DNA of 33,515 nucleotides, taken from NCBI GenBank assembly GCA_945833995.1, contig CAMAGM010000013.1:1-33515 (forward strand), read 5' to 3'. A program made the position numbers and the translations under genes. Under the pieces are notes generated by a model, which was given only the letters and a program-made list of their open reading frames with translations, searched no databases and was not told the DNA's origin. Each line of letters opens with the position of its first letter. Positions within the stretch are counted from its first letter, which is position 1. Below, piece by piece: positions 1 through 9,600 of this stretch. Origin of the DNA: an uncultured Prevotella sp. Lineage in GTDB: Bacteria; Bacteroidota; Bacteroidia; Bacteroidales; Bacteroidaceae.

Positions 1-48
1 CGGAACATAAAACGAATACCTATTCTTGTTGAATCCATATCCCCATAA

Positions 49-189
49 TCGACTTCCCTATATGCTCATATCGACAACTCGATATTACCTTATCCACTTG
101 TCGTTATGAGCGCATCGAAAGGTGGAGTGAAAGTTGTTCTTGTTGTGTTCAAAGAATACTTCCGAAAGTTGGGTATTTACAACAACTGA
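49..189 (+). pseudogene. possible remnant of a VirE-N/BT4734-like protein
   Basis: This frame is open but has no start codon near its beginning. It reads IDNSILPYPLVVMSASKGG and then VKVVLVVFKEYFRKLGIYNN before a TGA stop. The pattern 'P-Y...SASKGGVKVVLVV' followed by an F-x-x-Y-F segment resembles the middle of the VirE N-terminal (BT4734/BF3469-like) domain found in Bacteroidetes mobile elements. If so, this is a decayed fragment cut at both ends. The match is from memory of the family pattern and rests on about 40 residues, so chance is a real alternative. Confidence 0.2.
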
Positions 190-415
190 ACATTGCTTTT
201 CCCTTCGGCCAGCGACCGTTGGTTCCCACTTTTTCTGGCATTAAAGCACCCTGTATTAACCTGCATTATTCATACTCGTTCCTACTGCAAGGTCTAACTG
301 GCAGCACCTATCGCCACACAAAGTAAAAGATAGTTCAACTGAACGTAGAATGACATGCAGAAGCCAAATTTCGTTAATAAAACAGCGGAATTCGAATATT
401 TTATCCACTTTCCGC
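190..415. other. non-coding stretch before the ATPase gene
   Basis: No convincing gene is seen here. Short open frames on both strands lack recognisable domains. The region ends at the promoter of the downstream ATPase, so an in-frame start at 355 would lie upstream of the transcription start and is unlikely to be used. Confidence 0.5.
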
Positions 416-444
416 TTGTTTTCTCCCGAAAAGTATTATCTTTG
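416..444 (+). promoter_or_regulatory. Bacteroidetes-type promoter of the ATPase gene
   Basis: TTG at 416-418 is followed after 18 bp by TATCTTTG at 437-444, matching the Bacteroidetes -33/-7 pattern (TTTG, TAnnTTTG). Transcription would begin near 451, only about 12 bases before the ATG at 463. This supports 463 (or 472) as the true start rather than the in-frame ATG at 355. Confidence 0.65.
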
Positions 445-462
445 TGGCGTGAATCAAACTTT

Positions 463-1893
463 ATGGATGCCATGCTAATTGGTCGAGAAAAAGAAAAACA
501 AGTATTACAGAATGCTCTCAACGAAGAGCAGTCTCAATTTATTGCAGTGTATGGAAGACGTCGTGTTGGCAAGACTTTTCTAATTAGAGAAACCTTTGAA
601 AACCGATTCGACTTCCAGTTTACTGGTGCTGCAAATTTGACTGCAAGAAAACAGTTGGTACGTTTCCGTCGTGCACTCAAAGAACATGGACAGAAAGACA
701 CACCGGAACTAACCAATTGGGGCGATGCTTTCGGTGAGCTCAAACGATTTATCATGAGTCTGCCTGAAGGCAAAAAGATTGTTTTTCTTGACGAGCTTCC
801 ATGGATGGATGCCCCTCGCTCTGGATTTATATCAGAGTTGGAATCGTTTTGGAATGGATGGGCGTCCGCACGAAAAGATATTGTTTTTTTAGTTTGCGGA
901 AGCAGCACCTCATGGATGGTCAAGAAAATCATTAAGAATAAAGGAGGATTGCACAATCGTCTGAACCACCGCATTTACCTCAATCCATTCCCTTTGGGAT
1001 TATGCGAGAAACTAACACAGTCACGGGGTCTTGTGCTGAATCGCAAACAGGTGCTTGAAGCCTATATGATATTTGGCGGTGTACCATATTATTGGAGTTT
1101 GTTGCAAAAAGGAACTAGCATTACCTCTGAAATTGATAGACTGATTTTTTCGCCTAACGGAGAGTTGCATGACGAATTTGAGATGTTATATGCTTCATTG
1201 TTCAAAAATACCCAACCATACATTCGCGTAATTGAGTTATTGGCAAAGAAAAAGATGGGCATGACTCGACAAGAGTTGTTGGTGGAAGGAAAATTTGAAG
1301 ACAATGGAGCATTCTCTGACATTCTTAAAGATCTGGAGTGGTGTGGCTTTATTCGTAGTTACACCATGATGGGATATAGGACAAAATCGGATATTTTCCA
1401 GTTGATAGACCATTATACATTATTCTATTACGAATACATACATGGAGCACGTCAAGGTTCAAACTATTGGAAATCAATGCTGGGAACACCAAAGTATAAT
1501 ACATGGTGCGGCTTGGCATTTGAGCGAACCTGCCTATGGCATGTTGACCAGATTAAAAAGAAACTTGGTATCAGCGGAATACTGACAAATGAATACGCAT
1601 GGCGTTGTTTACCAAATGAGAGCATCGGCAGGCCAGGAGTTCAGATAGACCTACTTATTGACCGTAGCGATGGAATTATTAATATATGCGAAATGAAATT
1701 CTCGAAGGATCCATACACCATCACTTCCGATTATGCAAGAGAGCTTGCCCGTAAACGAAATATTCTCCAGACCGTAACAGGCACAAAAAAAGCCATTCAT
1801 TCCATCATGGTCACCACTGATGGTCTAACTCGGAATGAATATTGGAGTGACGTTCAAGCTGAAATACAACTGGACGATTTGTACGAACTATGA
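463..1893 (+). CDS. AAA+ ATPase with C-terminal DUF234/PD-(D/E)XK-like domain
   Basis: A 476-residue protein of the archaeal-type ATPase family common in Bacteroidetes genomes (annotated 'ATP-binding protein' or 'AAA family ATPase'). From the start at 463, a Walker A motif GRRRVGKT lies at residues 31-38 and a Walker B-like KIVFLDELPWMD at about 105-116, followed by a GSSTSWM segment that could be sensor 1. The middle looks like a winged-helix region. The C-terminus carries QIDLLIDR and then INICEMKFS, an acidic residue plus E-x-K pattern of PD-(D/E)XK nucleases, typical of DUF234. The biological role of this family is poorly known. The gene is a monocistronic unit with its own promoter and a hairpin after it. 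The ATG at 355 is in frame but upstream of the promoter. Confidence 0.85.
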   Translation: MDAMLIGREKEKQVLQNALNEEQSQFIAVYGRRRVGKTFLIRETFENRFDFQFTGAANLTARKQLVRFRRALKEHGQKDTPELTNWGDAFGELKRFIMSLPEGKKIVFLDELPWMDAPRSGFISELESFWNGWASARKDIVFLVCGSSTSWMVKKIIKNKGGLHNRLNHRIYLNPFPLGLCEKLTQSRGLVLNRKQVLEAYMIFGGVPYYWSLLQKGTSITSEIDRLIFSPNGELHDEFEMLYASLFKNTQPYIRVIELLAKKKMGMTRQELLVEGKFEDNGAFSDILKDLEWCGFIRSYTMMGYRTKSDIFQLIDHYTLFYYEYIHGARQGSNYWKSMLGTPKYNTWCGLAFERTCLWHVDQIKKKLGISGILTNEYAWRCLPNESIGRPGVQIDLLIDRSDGIINICEMKFSKDPYTITSDYARELARKRNILQTVTGTKKAIHSIMVTTDGLTRNEYWSDVQAEIQLDDLYEL

Positions 1894-1938
1894 GTCTTAG
1901 GATTTCCTATATTCCATTTCGTTTCCTTGTCGTAGCTT

Positions 1939-1962
1939 ATTCCCACAAAAAAAAGTGGGAAT
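1939..1962. terminator. hairpin with A8 loop after the ATPase gene
   Basis: ATTCCCAC (1939-1946) and GTGGGAAT (1955-1962) form a perfect 8-bp stem around a loop of eight A residues, 45 bases after the ATPase stop. No clear T-run follows, so a terminator role is likely from position but not from a canonical sequence. Confidence 0.4.
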
Positions 1963-2028
1963 TAAGTACCCTTTTACGTCTTTCAGTCGCTATAAGGAAA
2001 AAGAACATTTAAACAATAACATAAAACG

Positions 2029-3228
2029 ATGAAAACATTAAGATTATTATTTATGACCCTGTGCGCTGGAATGACCATGTCGGCAGCTGCACAACAGACA
2101 GTAACAATCCAAGGTAAAGTGAAGTTTGTCGATGAGGGATTCAAGGTTCAGGTGTATCAACGTGACGGACAGGACAAGAAAGTCTTGGCTGAGGTGCCTG
2201 TTAATGCCGACAAGACATACAAGGTAACCGTTCCGGTAAGCAAGCCTGGCGTTGCCATCGTTGACTGTGGCAAATGGCAGAATGTGCAGGTTTGGCTTGA
2301 GGACGAGGATATGGGTATCGACTTCCGCGGACTTGACACAGCCAAGATAAAGATTAAGAATCCACCTTATGTATATATACGCGCGGGCAAGAAGAATGAG
2401 GTGATGAACCTCATGAACTTCTATGGCTACCGCAACTATCAGTCGATGATTGCCGCCAGCCAGAGTGTTTATCGCGCAAAGATAGAGGACGAGAAGAAGA
2501 GCCAGGGCCTCGCTTCCTCGCTCTATGACTATCTTAGCGAAGACAACACCGCATGGATGCGCTACCTTGTTGAGCACTATGCCGACCGTACGAGCGTTTT
2601 GGCTCCATTGTCACGCCTTAACGACGAGAAGAACGCCGACGTTATCGAGCCTGCGCTGAAGCAGCTGGAGACTCAGTCGGAGACTGCACGCCAGTTGGTG
2701 GCTGACTACCGCAAGGCAAAGGCAGATGCGAAGGAGAAGCGCGAGCGCATGCAGGACGGAAAGCCAGCTCCTGATTTCGCCTTCCAGACAGAGAAGGGCA
2801 AGGCAACCTCGCTCAATAAGTATAAGGGCAAGGTGCTGGTGCTCGACTTCTGGGCAAGCTGGTGTGGCCCATGCCGTCAGGAGGTGCCAAACCTGAAGAA
2901 ATACTACGAGGAGTTTAAGGGCAAGGGCGTTGAGTTCCTCAGCGTTTCTATCGACCAAAAGAAGGAAGCATGGACAAAGGCCCTGAGGGAAGAGGCGATG
3001 CCTTGGAAGCAGGGTTGGACCACTGACTCCGGCAAAGAGGCTATGAACACCTACCAGTTCAGTGGCATTCCGTTCATCCTGCTCATAGACAAGGACGGCA
3101 ACATCTATCGCAAGCATCTCCGTGGCGAGAAGATAAAGGAAGCCATAGAGGATTGCCTTGCCGGCAAGAAGGTGGCTGCGCCCAAGAAGACCATCAGCAT
3201 GGGTATGGGCATGATGGGAGCCATGTAG
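2029..3228 (+). CDS. secreted TlpA-like thiol-disulfide oxidoreductase
   Basis: A 399-residue exported thioredoxin-fold protein. Residues 1-21 form a signal peptide ending in a SAAA-Q cleavage region. An N-terminal beta-rich region of about 100 residues (resembling DUF4369-type domains of Bacteroidetes TlpA proteins) and a charged helical middle precede the thioredoxin domain at about residues 245-375. The active site is WASWCGPC with Cys279 and Cys282, followed by RQEVPNL, and a cis-proline segment (SGIPFILLID) is present. It probably reduces or isomerises disulfides, or acts in cytochrome maturation, in the periplasm; substrate unknown. The last nine residues, MGMGMMGAM, are methionine-rich and unusual. 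The next gene follows after 35 bases and is also thioredoxin-like, so the two are probably co-transcribed. Confidence 0.88.
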   Translation: MKTLRLLFMTLCAGMTMSAAAQQTVTIQGKVKFVDEGFKVQVYQRDGQDKKVLAEVPVNADKTYKVTVPVSKPGVAIVDCGKWQNVQVWLEDEDMGIDFRGLDTAKIKIKNPPYVYIRAGKKNEVMNLMNFYGYRNYQSMIAASQSVYRAKIEDEKKSQGLASSLYDYLSEDNTAWMRYLVEHYADRTSVLAPLSRLNDEKNADVIEPALKQLETQSETARQLVADYRKAKADAKEKRERMQDGKPAPDFAFQTEKGKATSLNKYKGKVLVLDFWASWCGPCRQEVPNLKKYYEEFKGKGVEFLSVSIDQKKEAWTKALREEAMPWKQGWTTDSGKEAMNTYQFSGIPFILLIDKDGNIYRKHLRGEKIKEAIEDCLAGKKVAAPKKTISMGMGMMGAM

Positions 3229-3263
3229 AGGAATCATAACATAATAAATAAACAACCAAAATT

Positions 3264-4454
3264 ATGAATAGAATATGTTTAATGCTGATGGCGGCAATTC
3301 TGACAATAGGCTGCCCACAGGCAAAAGCACAGAACGAAACCCAGCAGGCAGCAGAATCAGCCAATGAGGGTATCAAGTTTGAGAATGGAACATTCGACCA
3401 GGCATTGACTAAGGCAAAGCAGGAGAAGAAGATGCTCTTCATCGACTGCTACACAAGTTGGTGCGGACCATGCAAGATGCTGTCGTCAAAGGTGTTCCCA
3501 CAAAAGAAGGTGGGCGACTACTTCAACAAGGAGTTCGTCTCGCTAAAGGTGGATATGGAAAAGGGCGAGGGCATAGACCTGAAGAAGCGGTTTGGAGTGA
3601 AGGCTTTCCCAACGTTGCTGTTCATCGACTCAAACGGAAAGGAGATAAACCGAATAGTTGGTGCAGAGAGTGACGTTGACAAGTTCCTCAAGTCGGTGAG
3701 GGAAGGGCTTGGCACCAATAGCCTCTCTGCCATGACTGAACGCTACGATGGCGGAGAACGAGACACGGCGTTCCTCATAGCCTATCTGTCAGTGCTCGAC
3801 CGTGCCTACGACAAGGTGAAGAGTGGGGAAGTGGCAGAGGTGCTAATGAAAGGACACGAGAGCGACATGCTTTCCAACGAGGGACTCTACAATGCTTTCC
3901 TCAGATACAACAAGTCGCCACTGACACCAGCATTCCAGTATATGCTTGCCCACAAGTCGGCTTTCGAGGAAAAATACGATAAGGAAATGCTCAATCAGAC
4001 TGTCACATACGTTTGGAGGTCGTTCCCTTATTCTTTCATCAAGAAAGCAGACGACGGCACAGCCTCCTTCGATGCTGAAGGCATGAAAGCATATATGGCT
4101 GAGATGAGGAAATGGAACGTGAGTGAAGCCGACGAGATAGAACTCAACATAGACATCGCATGGGCTGAGGCACAGGGCAACTGGAAACAGTATGCCGACC
4201 TTTGCAGCAAGCACATCAAGAAATATGGTGAGGACGACATTTTGATATACAACTGGGCAAGCAGGATAAGCAAGAACTGCAAGGACTCCTCAGTGCGTAA
4301 GAAGGCAGCCTCATGGATAAAGAAAAGACAAGCAAACATTGCCAAGGAGAAGGCAAACGAAGAGCCTCTGCCACCAGGAGTGATGAAAGCCATGCCGATG
4401 GTAAACTTTGACAAGGCATACGTCAAGCTTCTCGAAGAGCTGGGAGACAGTTAA
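3264..4454 (+). CDS. secreted thioredoxin-domain protein
   Basis: A 396-residue exported protein. The signal peptide covers about residues 1-23 (cleavage near QAKAQ; a cysteine in CPQAKA makes a lipoprotein possible but the lipobox is poor). The thioredoxin domain is N-terminal here: FIDCYTSWCGPCKMLS with Cys67 and Cys70, then a KKRFGVKAFPTLLFID segment giving the cis-proline. This resembles DsbD-gamma/thioredoxin-7 type domains. The remaining ~230 residues are helical, with no recognised catalytic motif, and may be a repeat-like binding region. It lies 35 bases after another thioredoxin-fold gene, suggesting a shared periplasmic redox role. A strong hairpin follows the stop. Confidence 0.85.
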   Translation: MNRICLMLMAAILTIGCPQAKAQNETQQAAESANEGIKFENGTFDQALTKAKQEKKMLFIDCYTSWCGPCKMLSSKVFPQKKVGDYFNKEFVSLKVDMEKGEGIDLKKRFGVKAFPTLLFIDSNGKEINRIVGAESDVDKFLKSVREGLGTNSLSAMTERYDGGERDTAFLIAYLSVLDRAYDKVKSGEVAEVLMKGHESDMLSNEGLYNAFLRYNKSPLTPAFQYMLAHKSAFEEKYDKEMLNQTVTYVWRSFPYSFIKKADDGTASFDAEGMKAYMAEMRKWNVSEADEIELNIDIAWAEAQGNWKQYADLCSKHIKKYGEDDILIYNWASRISKNCKDSSVRKKAASWIKKRQANIAKEKANEEPLPPGVMKAMPMVNFDKAYVKLLEELGDS

Positions 4455-4485
4455 CCTTATCATTTTATAAAATTCTCTCTCTATT

Positions 4486-4518
4486 TGGTCGCGCCCGGCA
4501 AAGAGTTGGGTGCGACCA
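4486..4518. terminator. hairpin after the thioredoxin-like pair
   Basis: TGGTCGCGCCC (4486-4496) pairs with GGGTGCGACCA (4508-4518), an 11-bp stem with one G-U pair and an 11-base loop, 31 bases after the stop. There is no strong T-run on either side. It separates the thioredoxin-like pair from the sigma factor promoter. Confidence 0.55.
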
Positions 4519-4558
4519 CACAGATTTGATAAAAAACAATAAAAATGCGCAAAGAATC

Positions 4559-4589
4559 TTTGGCGTTTGGGAAAATAACTTTAACTTTG
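4559..4589 (+). promoter_or_regulatory. promoter of the ECF sigma/FecR operon
   Basis: TTTG at 4559-4562, a 19-bp spacer and TAACTTTG at 4582-4589 are an excellent match to the Bacteroidetes housekeeping promoter. Transcription would start near 4596, about 35 bases before the sigma factor ATG. It looks like a sigma-ABfr promoter rather than an autoregulated ECF one. Confidence 0.75.
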
Positions 4590-4630
4590 TGTGCGATATG
4601 CGTGGGAAAACACTGTCATATCTGTGAATA

Positions 4631-5137
4631 ATGAGCAAGAGAGAGACGGACAAAGAGAAGGATTTTAGAATACTATTTGAGGAGAACTATAGTAAACTGT
4701 ATTATGCGTCGCTGACCATTGTCGGCGATGAAGCTGAGGCACGCAATATAGTTGACGACTTGTTTGCCTCACTTTGGGAAAAGTTCGACTCTGGCTCTCA
4801 GATATTCAACAGCAGCTATCTTTTTACAAGCGTTCGCCATCGAAGTCTTGACTATATGAAGAGAATGAGGGTGAGGGACGATTATGCCAGGGCTTTTCTC
4901 GTAAGCAACGAAGAGGCCGTAGTGGTTGACGACATTGACGAGGAAAGGATGAGGATTATAAGTCATGTTATGGGAAAGATGTCCAAGCAGACCAGATTCG
5001 CAGTTGACCAATGCTATATGGAAGGAAAGAAATACGCCGAAGTGGCAGAACTGATGGGCATTAGCCGCGAAGGGGTGAAGAAGCACATCGTAAAGGCTCT
5101 GAAGATGATGAGGGAGGCTTTTAATGTGAGACAATAG
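4631..5137 (+). CDS. ECF-type RNA polymerase sigma-70 factor
   Basis: A 168-residue protein of normal length for Bacteroidetes ECF sigma factors. Region 2 is at about residues 10-80 (FEENYSKLYYASLTIVGD, then EARNIVDDLFASLWEKF) and region 4 at about 115-165, with a helix-turn-helix KYAEVAELMGISREGVKKHI. It directs RNA polymerase to specific promoters and is normally held by the FecR-like membrane protein encoded next. The anti-sigma gene follows after about 30 bases, so the two form an operon. Unlike the usual sigma/FecR/SusC arrangement, no TonB-dependent receptor follows. Confidence 0.93.
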   Translation: MSKRETDKEKDFRILFEENYSKLYYASLTIVGDEAEARNIVDDLFASLWEKFDSGSQIFNSSYLFTSVRHRSLDYMKRMRVRDDYARAFLVSNEEAVVVDDIDEERMRIISHVMGKMSKQTRFAVDQCYMEGKKYAEVAELMGISREGVKKHIVKALKMMREAFNVRQ

Positions 5138-5169
5138 AAACTGAAAGAAATGGATTGTTGCATAATGCA

Positions 5170-6444
5170 ATGGGAAACGAAGATAACAACAAAAATTCAC
5201 GACGTGTTTTGAACATGGATACAAATAACAATACAAATAGTTGCTATAAGCAAGAAGAGCCACAGGGATTGGACGAGGAACTGATGATGTCCGACCCACT
5301 GAACAAAAGGTTGCTTTCGGAGTATGCCTTTGTCAGGACGCGTCAGGAAGCTTCCGCTCCTGATGTTGAGGCAGCGTGGCAGCGATTTGACAAAAGTAGG
5401 AAAGCATCAGGACATAAGGCAAGGCTGCTGGCGGTTCGTTGTTATGCTGCTGCGGCTATTGTTGTTTGTGCAATAGTCTCGGCGGTTTATCTGTTCTTCG
5501 CTTCTGAAAGGGACGACATGCAGCCAATGGTTGATAGACAGTATGCCGAATATGTTGTCAACGAGAAAGGCAACGTGCTTGCTTTTGAGGCTACTGATGG
5601 TCCAAGGGTGGTGATGATGGGAAATGCCGACCAGACCCTTGAGCCAATTGTAAGGCAGATAGAAGACGACAACATAAAGGCCGACGAGGAGAAGGCTGTG
5701 GTCATGGCTATCCCTGCAGCTAAGGTGCTTGATATTGCAAAGAAAACAATAACGACACCTCGTGGAGCCACATACGACATAGAACTGAGCGACGGCACCA
5801 GGGTGAAACTCAATGCAGACTCGAAGCTGACCTTCCCTGTCAACTTCAATGGCAGCGAGCGTATTGTTGAGCTTGTTGGAGAGGCTTTCTTCAGCGTGGC
5901 TCGCGATGAGGCTCGTCCTTTTATCGTGAAGACTGTCAATGCCAATACAACAGTGCTTGGCACGGAGTTTGATGTAAGGGCATACGACGACATGCTGACC
6001 TCGGTGGTGTTGAAAAATGGCAAGGTGAGGGTGGACAGCAACGTAAAGGCTGACGAGGAGGTGACGATGGAGACAGAACAAAGCGCAACGATAAGAAAGG
6101 ACGGAACGATAGCCTTGTACAAGGCCGACGCTGAGAAGCAGACGATGTGGACAACGGGAAATTTCTGCTTCGACATGACCCCGCTTTTGGTGCTTACCAA
6201 GGAAATGGGACGCTGGTACAACGTCAACATCGAGATTGAGGAGGAGGTGCTTGACCACTATCCAATATCGTTTGAGATGTCGAGGGAGTGTGGCTTGGCA
6301 GAGTTCATTGAGAAACTTAACTCATTGGGATTCCTCGATGTTACGCTCCAAGAGAACAATGTGATGATAAAGTGTAAGGGTGGCATACTTCCAGCGATGA
6401 AAGTCATCAATTCCGACAAAACGTCTGATACCCCTCAGCCTTAA
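5170..6444 (+). CDS. FecR-family anti-sigma factor
   Basis: A membrane-anchored anti-sigma regulator, 424 residues from the ATG at 5170; the frame is open upstream to TTG codons at 5155, and an ATG at 5215 is also possible. The cytoplasmic N-terminus is Asn-rich, and one membrane segment lies at about residues 88-112 (CYAAAAIVVCAIVSAVYLFF). The periplasmic FecR domain starts near TTPRGATYDIELSDGTRVKL and continues through GEAFFSVARDEARPFIV and LGTEFDVRAY. The C-terminal DUF4974 domain includes FDMTPLLVLTKEMGRWYNV. In this family the periplasmic part senses a partnered TonB-dependent transporter and releases the sigma factor. No such partner is adjacent, so its signal source is unknown. Confidence 0.9.
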   Translation: MGNEDNNKNSRRVLNMDTNNNTNSCYKQEEPQGLDEELMMSDPLNKRLLSEYAFVRTRQEASAPDVEAAWQRFDKSRKASGHKARLLAVRCYAAAAIVVCAIVSAVYLFFASERDDMQPMVDRQYAEYVVNEKGNVLAFEATDGPRVVMMGNADQTLEPIVRQIEDDNIKADEEKAVVMAIPAAKVLDIAKKTITTPRGATYDIELSDGTRVKLNADSKLTFPVNFNGSERIVELVGEAFFSVARDEARPFIVKTVNANTTVLGTEFDVRAYDDMLTSVVLKNGKVRVDSNVKADEEVTMETEQSATIRKDGTIALYKADAEKQTMWTTGNFCFDMTPLLVLTKEMGRWYNVNIEIEEEVLDHYPISFEMSRECGLAEFIEKLNSLGFLDVTLQENNVMIKCKGGILPAMKVINSDKTSDTPQP

Positions 6445-6558
6445 GAATCCAAGGGGGAAAGGGGAATAAAAGTTAATGATGTTGCACAATAATGGGCATG
6501 AGTTGAAAAAGGAAGAGTTAAAAAATGTGTATTGTTAGCTGGTTTGAGTTGTTTTTTG

Positions 6559-6566
6559 TAACTTTG
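6559..6566 (+). promoter_or_regulatory. -7 box upstream of the HTCS gene
   Basis: TAACTTTG at 6559-6566 matches TAnnTTTG, 42 bases before the HTCS start. The upstream box is weak: TTAG at 6535-6538 is correctly spaced (20 bp), while the better TTTG at 6543-6546 is too close. The HTCS gene therefore probably has its own promoter, separate from the sigma/FecR operon. The rest of 6445-6608 shows no gene. Confidence 0.55.
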
Positions 6567-6608
6567 CCATCAGAAACGACTAATAACTTTAAAAACAATA
6601 CCTAAAAA

Positions 6609-9600
6609 ATGAGAACGATTGTTGTATTGCTGACTTTATTAATATGTGTATTGCCAGTGGATGCCCAGACGGGACGGCTGTTCAATACCGACAATATGTT
6701 GTCGAGTAGTTTTGTGGGACATGTATATCAAGACAACGATGGATATATATGGGTCTCTACCCGCAACGGACTGAATCGCTACGACGGTTACAATTTCAAG
6801 GTGTTCAAGAAAGGTATGCCTGGAAGTGATGGCATGTCGTCGAACTATATCAATACCGTTATACAAGGTAAGGACAGGGTGCTGTTTGTTGGCAACCAGC
6901 GTGGCGTGCAGGCTTATTACAATGACCGTTTCCATAACGTAACGCTCTTAGGTACGCGTGGCGACACCATCATATCCTTTGTAAGTTGCTTTGGCAATTT
7001 GAGTGATGGCTCGCTGCTCATAGGCACCTCGGGCAACGGCGTGTTTAAGTTGGAGGGCATTGACAAGGCACGCACTTTTGAGCCACTGAAGGACATTCAG
7101 GGGGCAAAGAAGATTATGGAGGACTCGCGGAAAGGGCTTTGGGTGCTTACTGAGCGCAACGGTGTGGTGGCAGTGAGGAATGGAAAGAAACGCCGCCTGC
7201 TGACAGACAACATCGTCAAGACCACCTTGATGGACATCTGCGAGGACAAGATGGGGCGTGTATATATAGCCACCTACGACCAAGGCGTATGGGTGAAGTA
7301 TTCGCAGAATAGCAATTTCGTTCCTGTGGAGACCACTCGTGGAATGCACGTCTCGGCACTTTACACTTGCCGCAACGGCAACATACTGCTCGGGCTTGAC
7401 GGTTTCGGAGTTGCCATAATGGACCCTAAGACCCATCAGCTTACGATGAATCCCTTCTACAGCCATGAGGTTGACCTACGCCATGCGAAGGTGAACTCGT
7501 TTGAAGAGGACAAGTCAGGCAACCTCTGGTTCGGCATGTTGCAGAAAGGAGTGTTCATGCAGCCTGAGAAACCTGTGGGATTCGGGTATATGGGATATAA
7601 GTTGGGCAACAGGAACGAGATTGGCGACTGTTGTGTGACAAGCACCCTGATCGACTCGCGTGGACTGACTTGGGTGGGAACTGACAGGGACGGGACATTC
7701 GTGCTTGACGCCAACCACCATTTGCTGAGGCATATCCCTGAGCCATCGACGGTAATAAGCATGGCGGAGGATGCCGATGGCAACATCTGGCTTGGGTCTT
7801 ACAACAGGGGACTCGGCTATGTGAACATTGCCAACTACGGCTACACCGACGTGAAGATAGGCAACAACGAGCGACTGAATGTATTTGGCTTGCAGATAGA
7901 CAGGACCGGCAACATCTGGCTGGCGACAATGGGAACAGGATTGATACGCTACAACCCGAAGACCAAATCTACAACAAACTACAAGGCCGACATGGAGGCT
8001 GCGGGCAACAGAAAGAAAAACGGACTTGTCAATGACTATATCTCACAGATAAACTTGTCGGCAGACCAAAGCCGACTCTATGTGGCGACGACTATGGGAC
8101 TGTGCTGCCTTGACATAGACAAGAACTCGTGGACAAGCGCGTTTGGCGAAAATGCCTTGCACTACAGTGTAAACATTCGCTCGGTGGCAGAGACGGATGG
8201 GAACATACTGTGGTATGGCACCGACGATGGCCTTTACCGTAGGAACATGACTACTGGCAATACGTTGCGCATAGGCGTGGCAGACGGAATGCCCGATAGC
8301 GGTATAGCCTCAATTCTTAGGGACAGTGGTAAAAACCTTTGGGTGGGCACCGACCATGGGCTCTGCCAAATGGACGCCACTACGGGAAGGGTGGTGAGCT
8401 GCTACTATGTGGACGACGGATTGCAGGGCAATGAGTTTAGCGATGGAGCTGCCAGTATGGGACGCAACGGTGAGTTGCTGTTTGGTGGCGTGGGTGGAAT
8501 AACTTGGTTCAACGCCAACGACATAAGTATGAGGAAATGGAATGCCTCGGTGGATATAACCAACATCACCGTCAACGGAAAGGACATCTCGGCGGGCGAG
8601 ACATCGGGCTTCTATACCATAAGTGAGCAAACCGTGATGCACAGCTCCCACTTCGACCTCGACTATGGCGACAACTCTTTCGCCATACAGCTCTCCACGC
8701 TCACCTACGACACGCCGGAGCACATCTCCTACGCCTATAGCATCAACGACGACCAGTGGACGATATTGCAGCCAGGGCAGAACGAGATAAACTTCAGCCA
8801 CATGCCTTCGGGGACATACAGGTTCAAGGTGAAGGCGATAAAGAACAACCAGGAGTCGGAGACAAAGAGCTTCACGGTTGTGGTACACTCGCCGTGGTAC
8901 CGTTCCACTGTAGCCTATCTGTTCTACATCGCCATCGTCTTCCTCATTGTCCGCATCTATTTCCAGCAGCGCAAGCGCAAGGAGCAGGACCGCATGAGAA
9001 TGCAGGAACACAAGCACATGGAGGAACTGAACGAGGCAAAGATAAAGTTCTTCATGAACATCAGCCACGAGATACGCACGCCTATGACACTCATCGTATC
9101 GCCCCTGATGACCTTGCTGAAGGAAGACCACGACCCGCAGCGTGTCGGGGTATATACCACGATGAAGAGAAACGCGGAACGCATCTTGCACCTCATCAAT
9201 CAGATAATGGACTTGAGGAAGATAGAGAAGGGCATGATGAAGATGAAGATGCGCGAGACCGACGTAATAGGTTTCGTTGCCGACATCTGCAACATGTTTG
9301 ACTATCAGGCAAGGGCAAAGTCGATAACCTTTGAGTTCGTTCATGAGGACGAGAGCCTGCCGCTATGGATAGACCTCTCCAATTTTGACAAGGTGGTGGT
9401 AAACCTCCTGTCAAACGCATTCAAATACACCCCTACGGGCGGAAGGATAGTTGTCACCGTGAGCCACGACGACAAGGACATGACCCTCTCCGTTTGCGAC
9501 AATGGCGAGGGCATACCAAAGGACAAGGTGGATAAGATTTTCGAGCGCTTCTACCAGAGCAACACGAGTACAAACGACCGCCATCTCGGCACGGGCATAG

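Noticed and set aside
355..462. Longer N-terminus for the ATPase starting at 355
   Set aside because: A good promoter at 416-444 lies inside this extension, and the family-like sequence begins only at 463.
8310..9344. Long minus-strand open frame inside the HTCS gene
   Set aside because: Antisense shadow of a well-supported coding region with no recognisable motifs.
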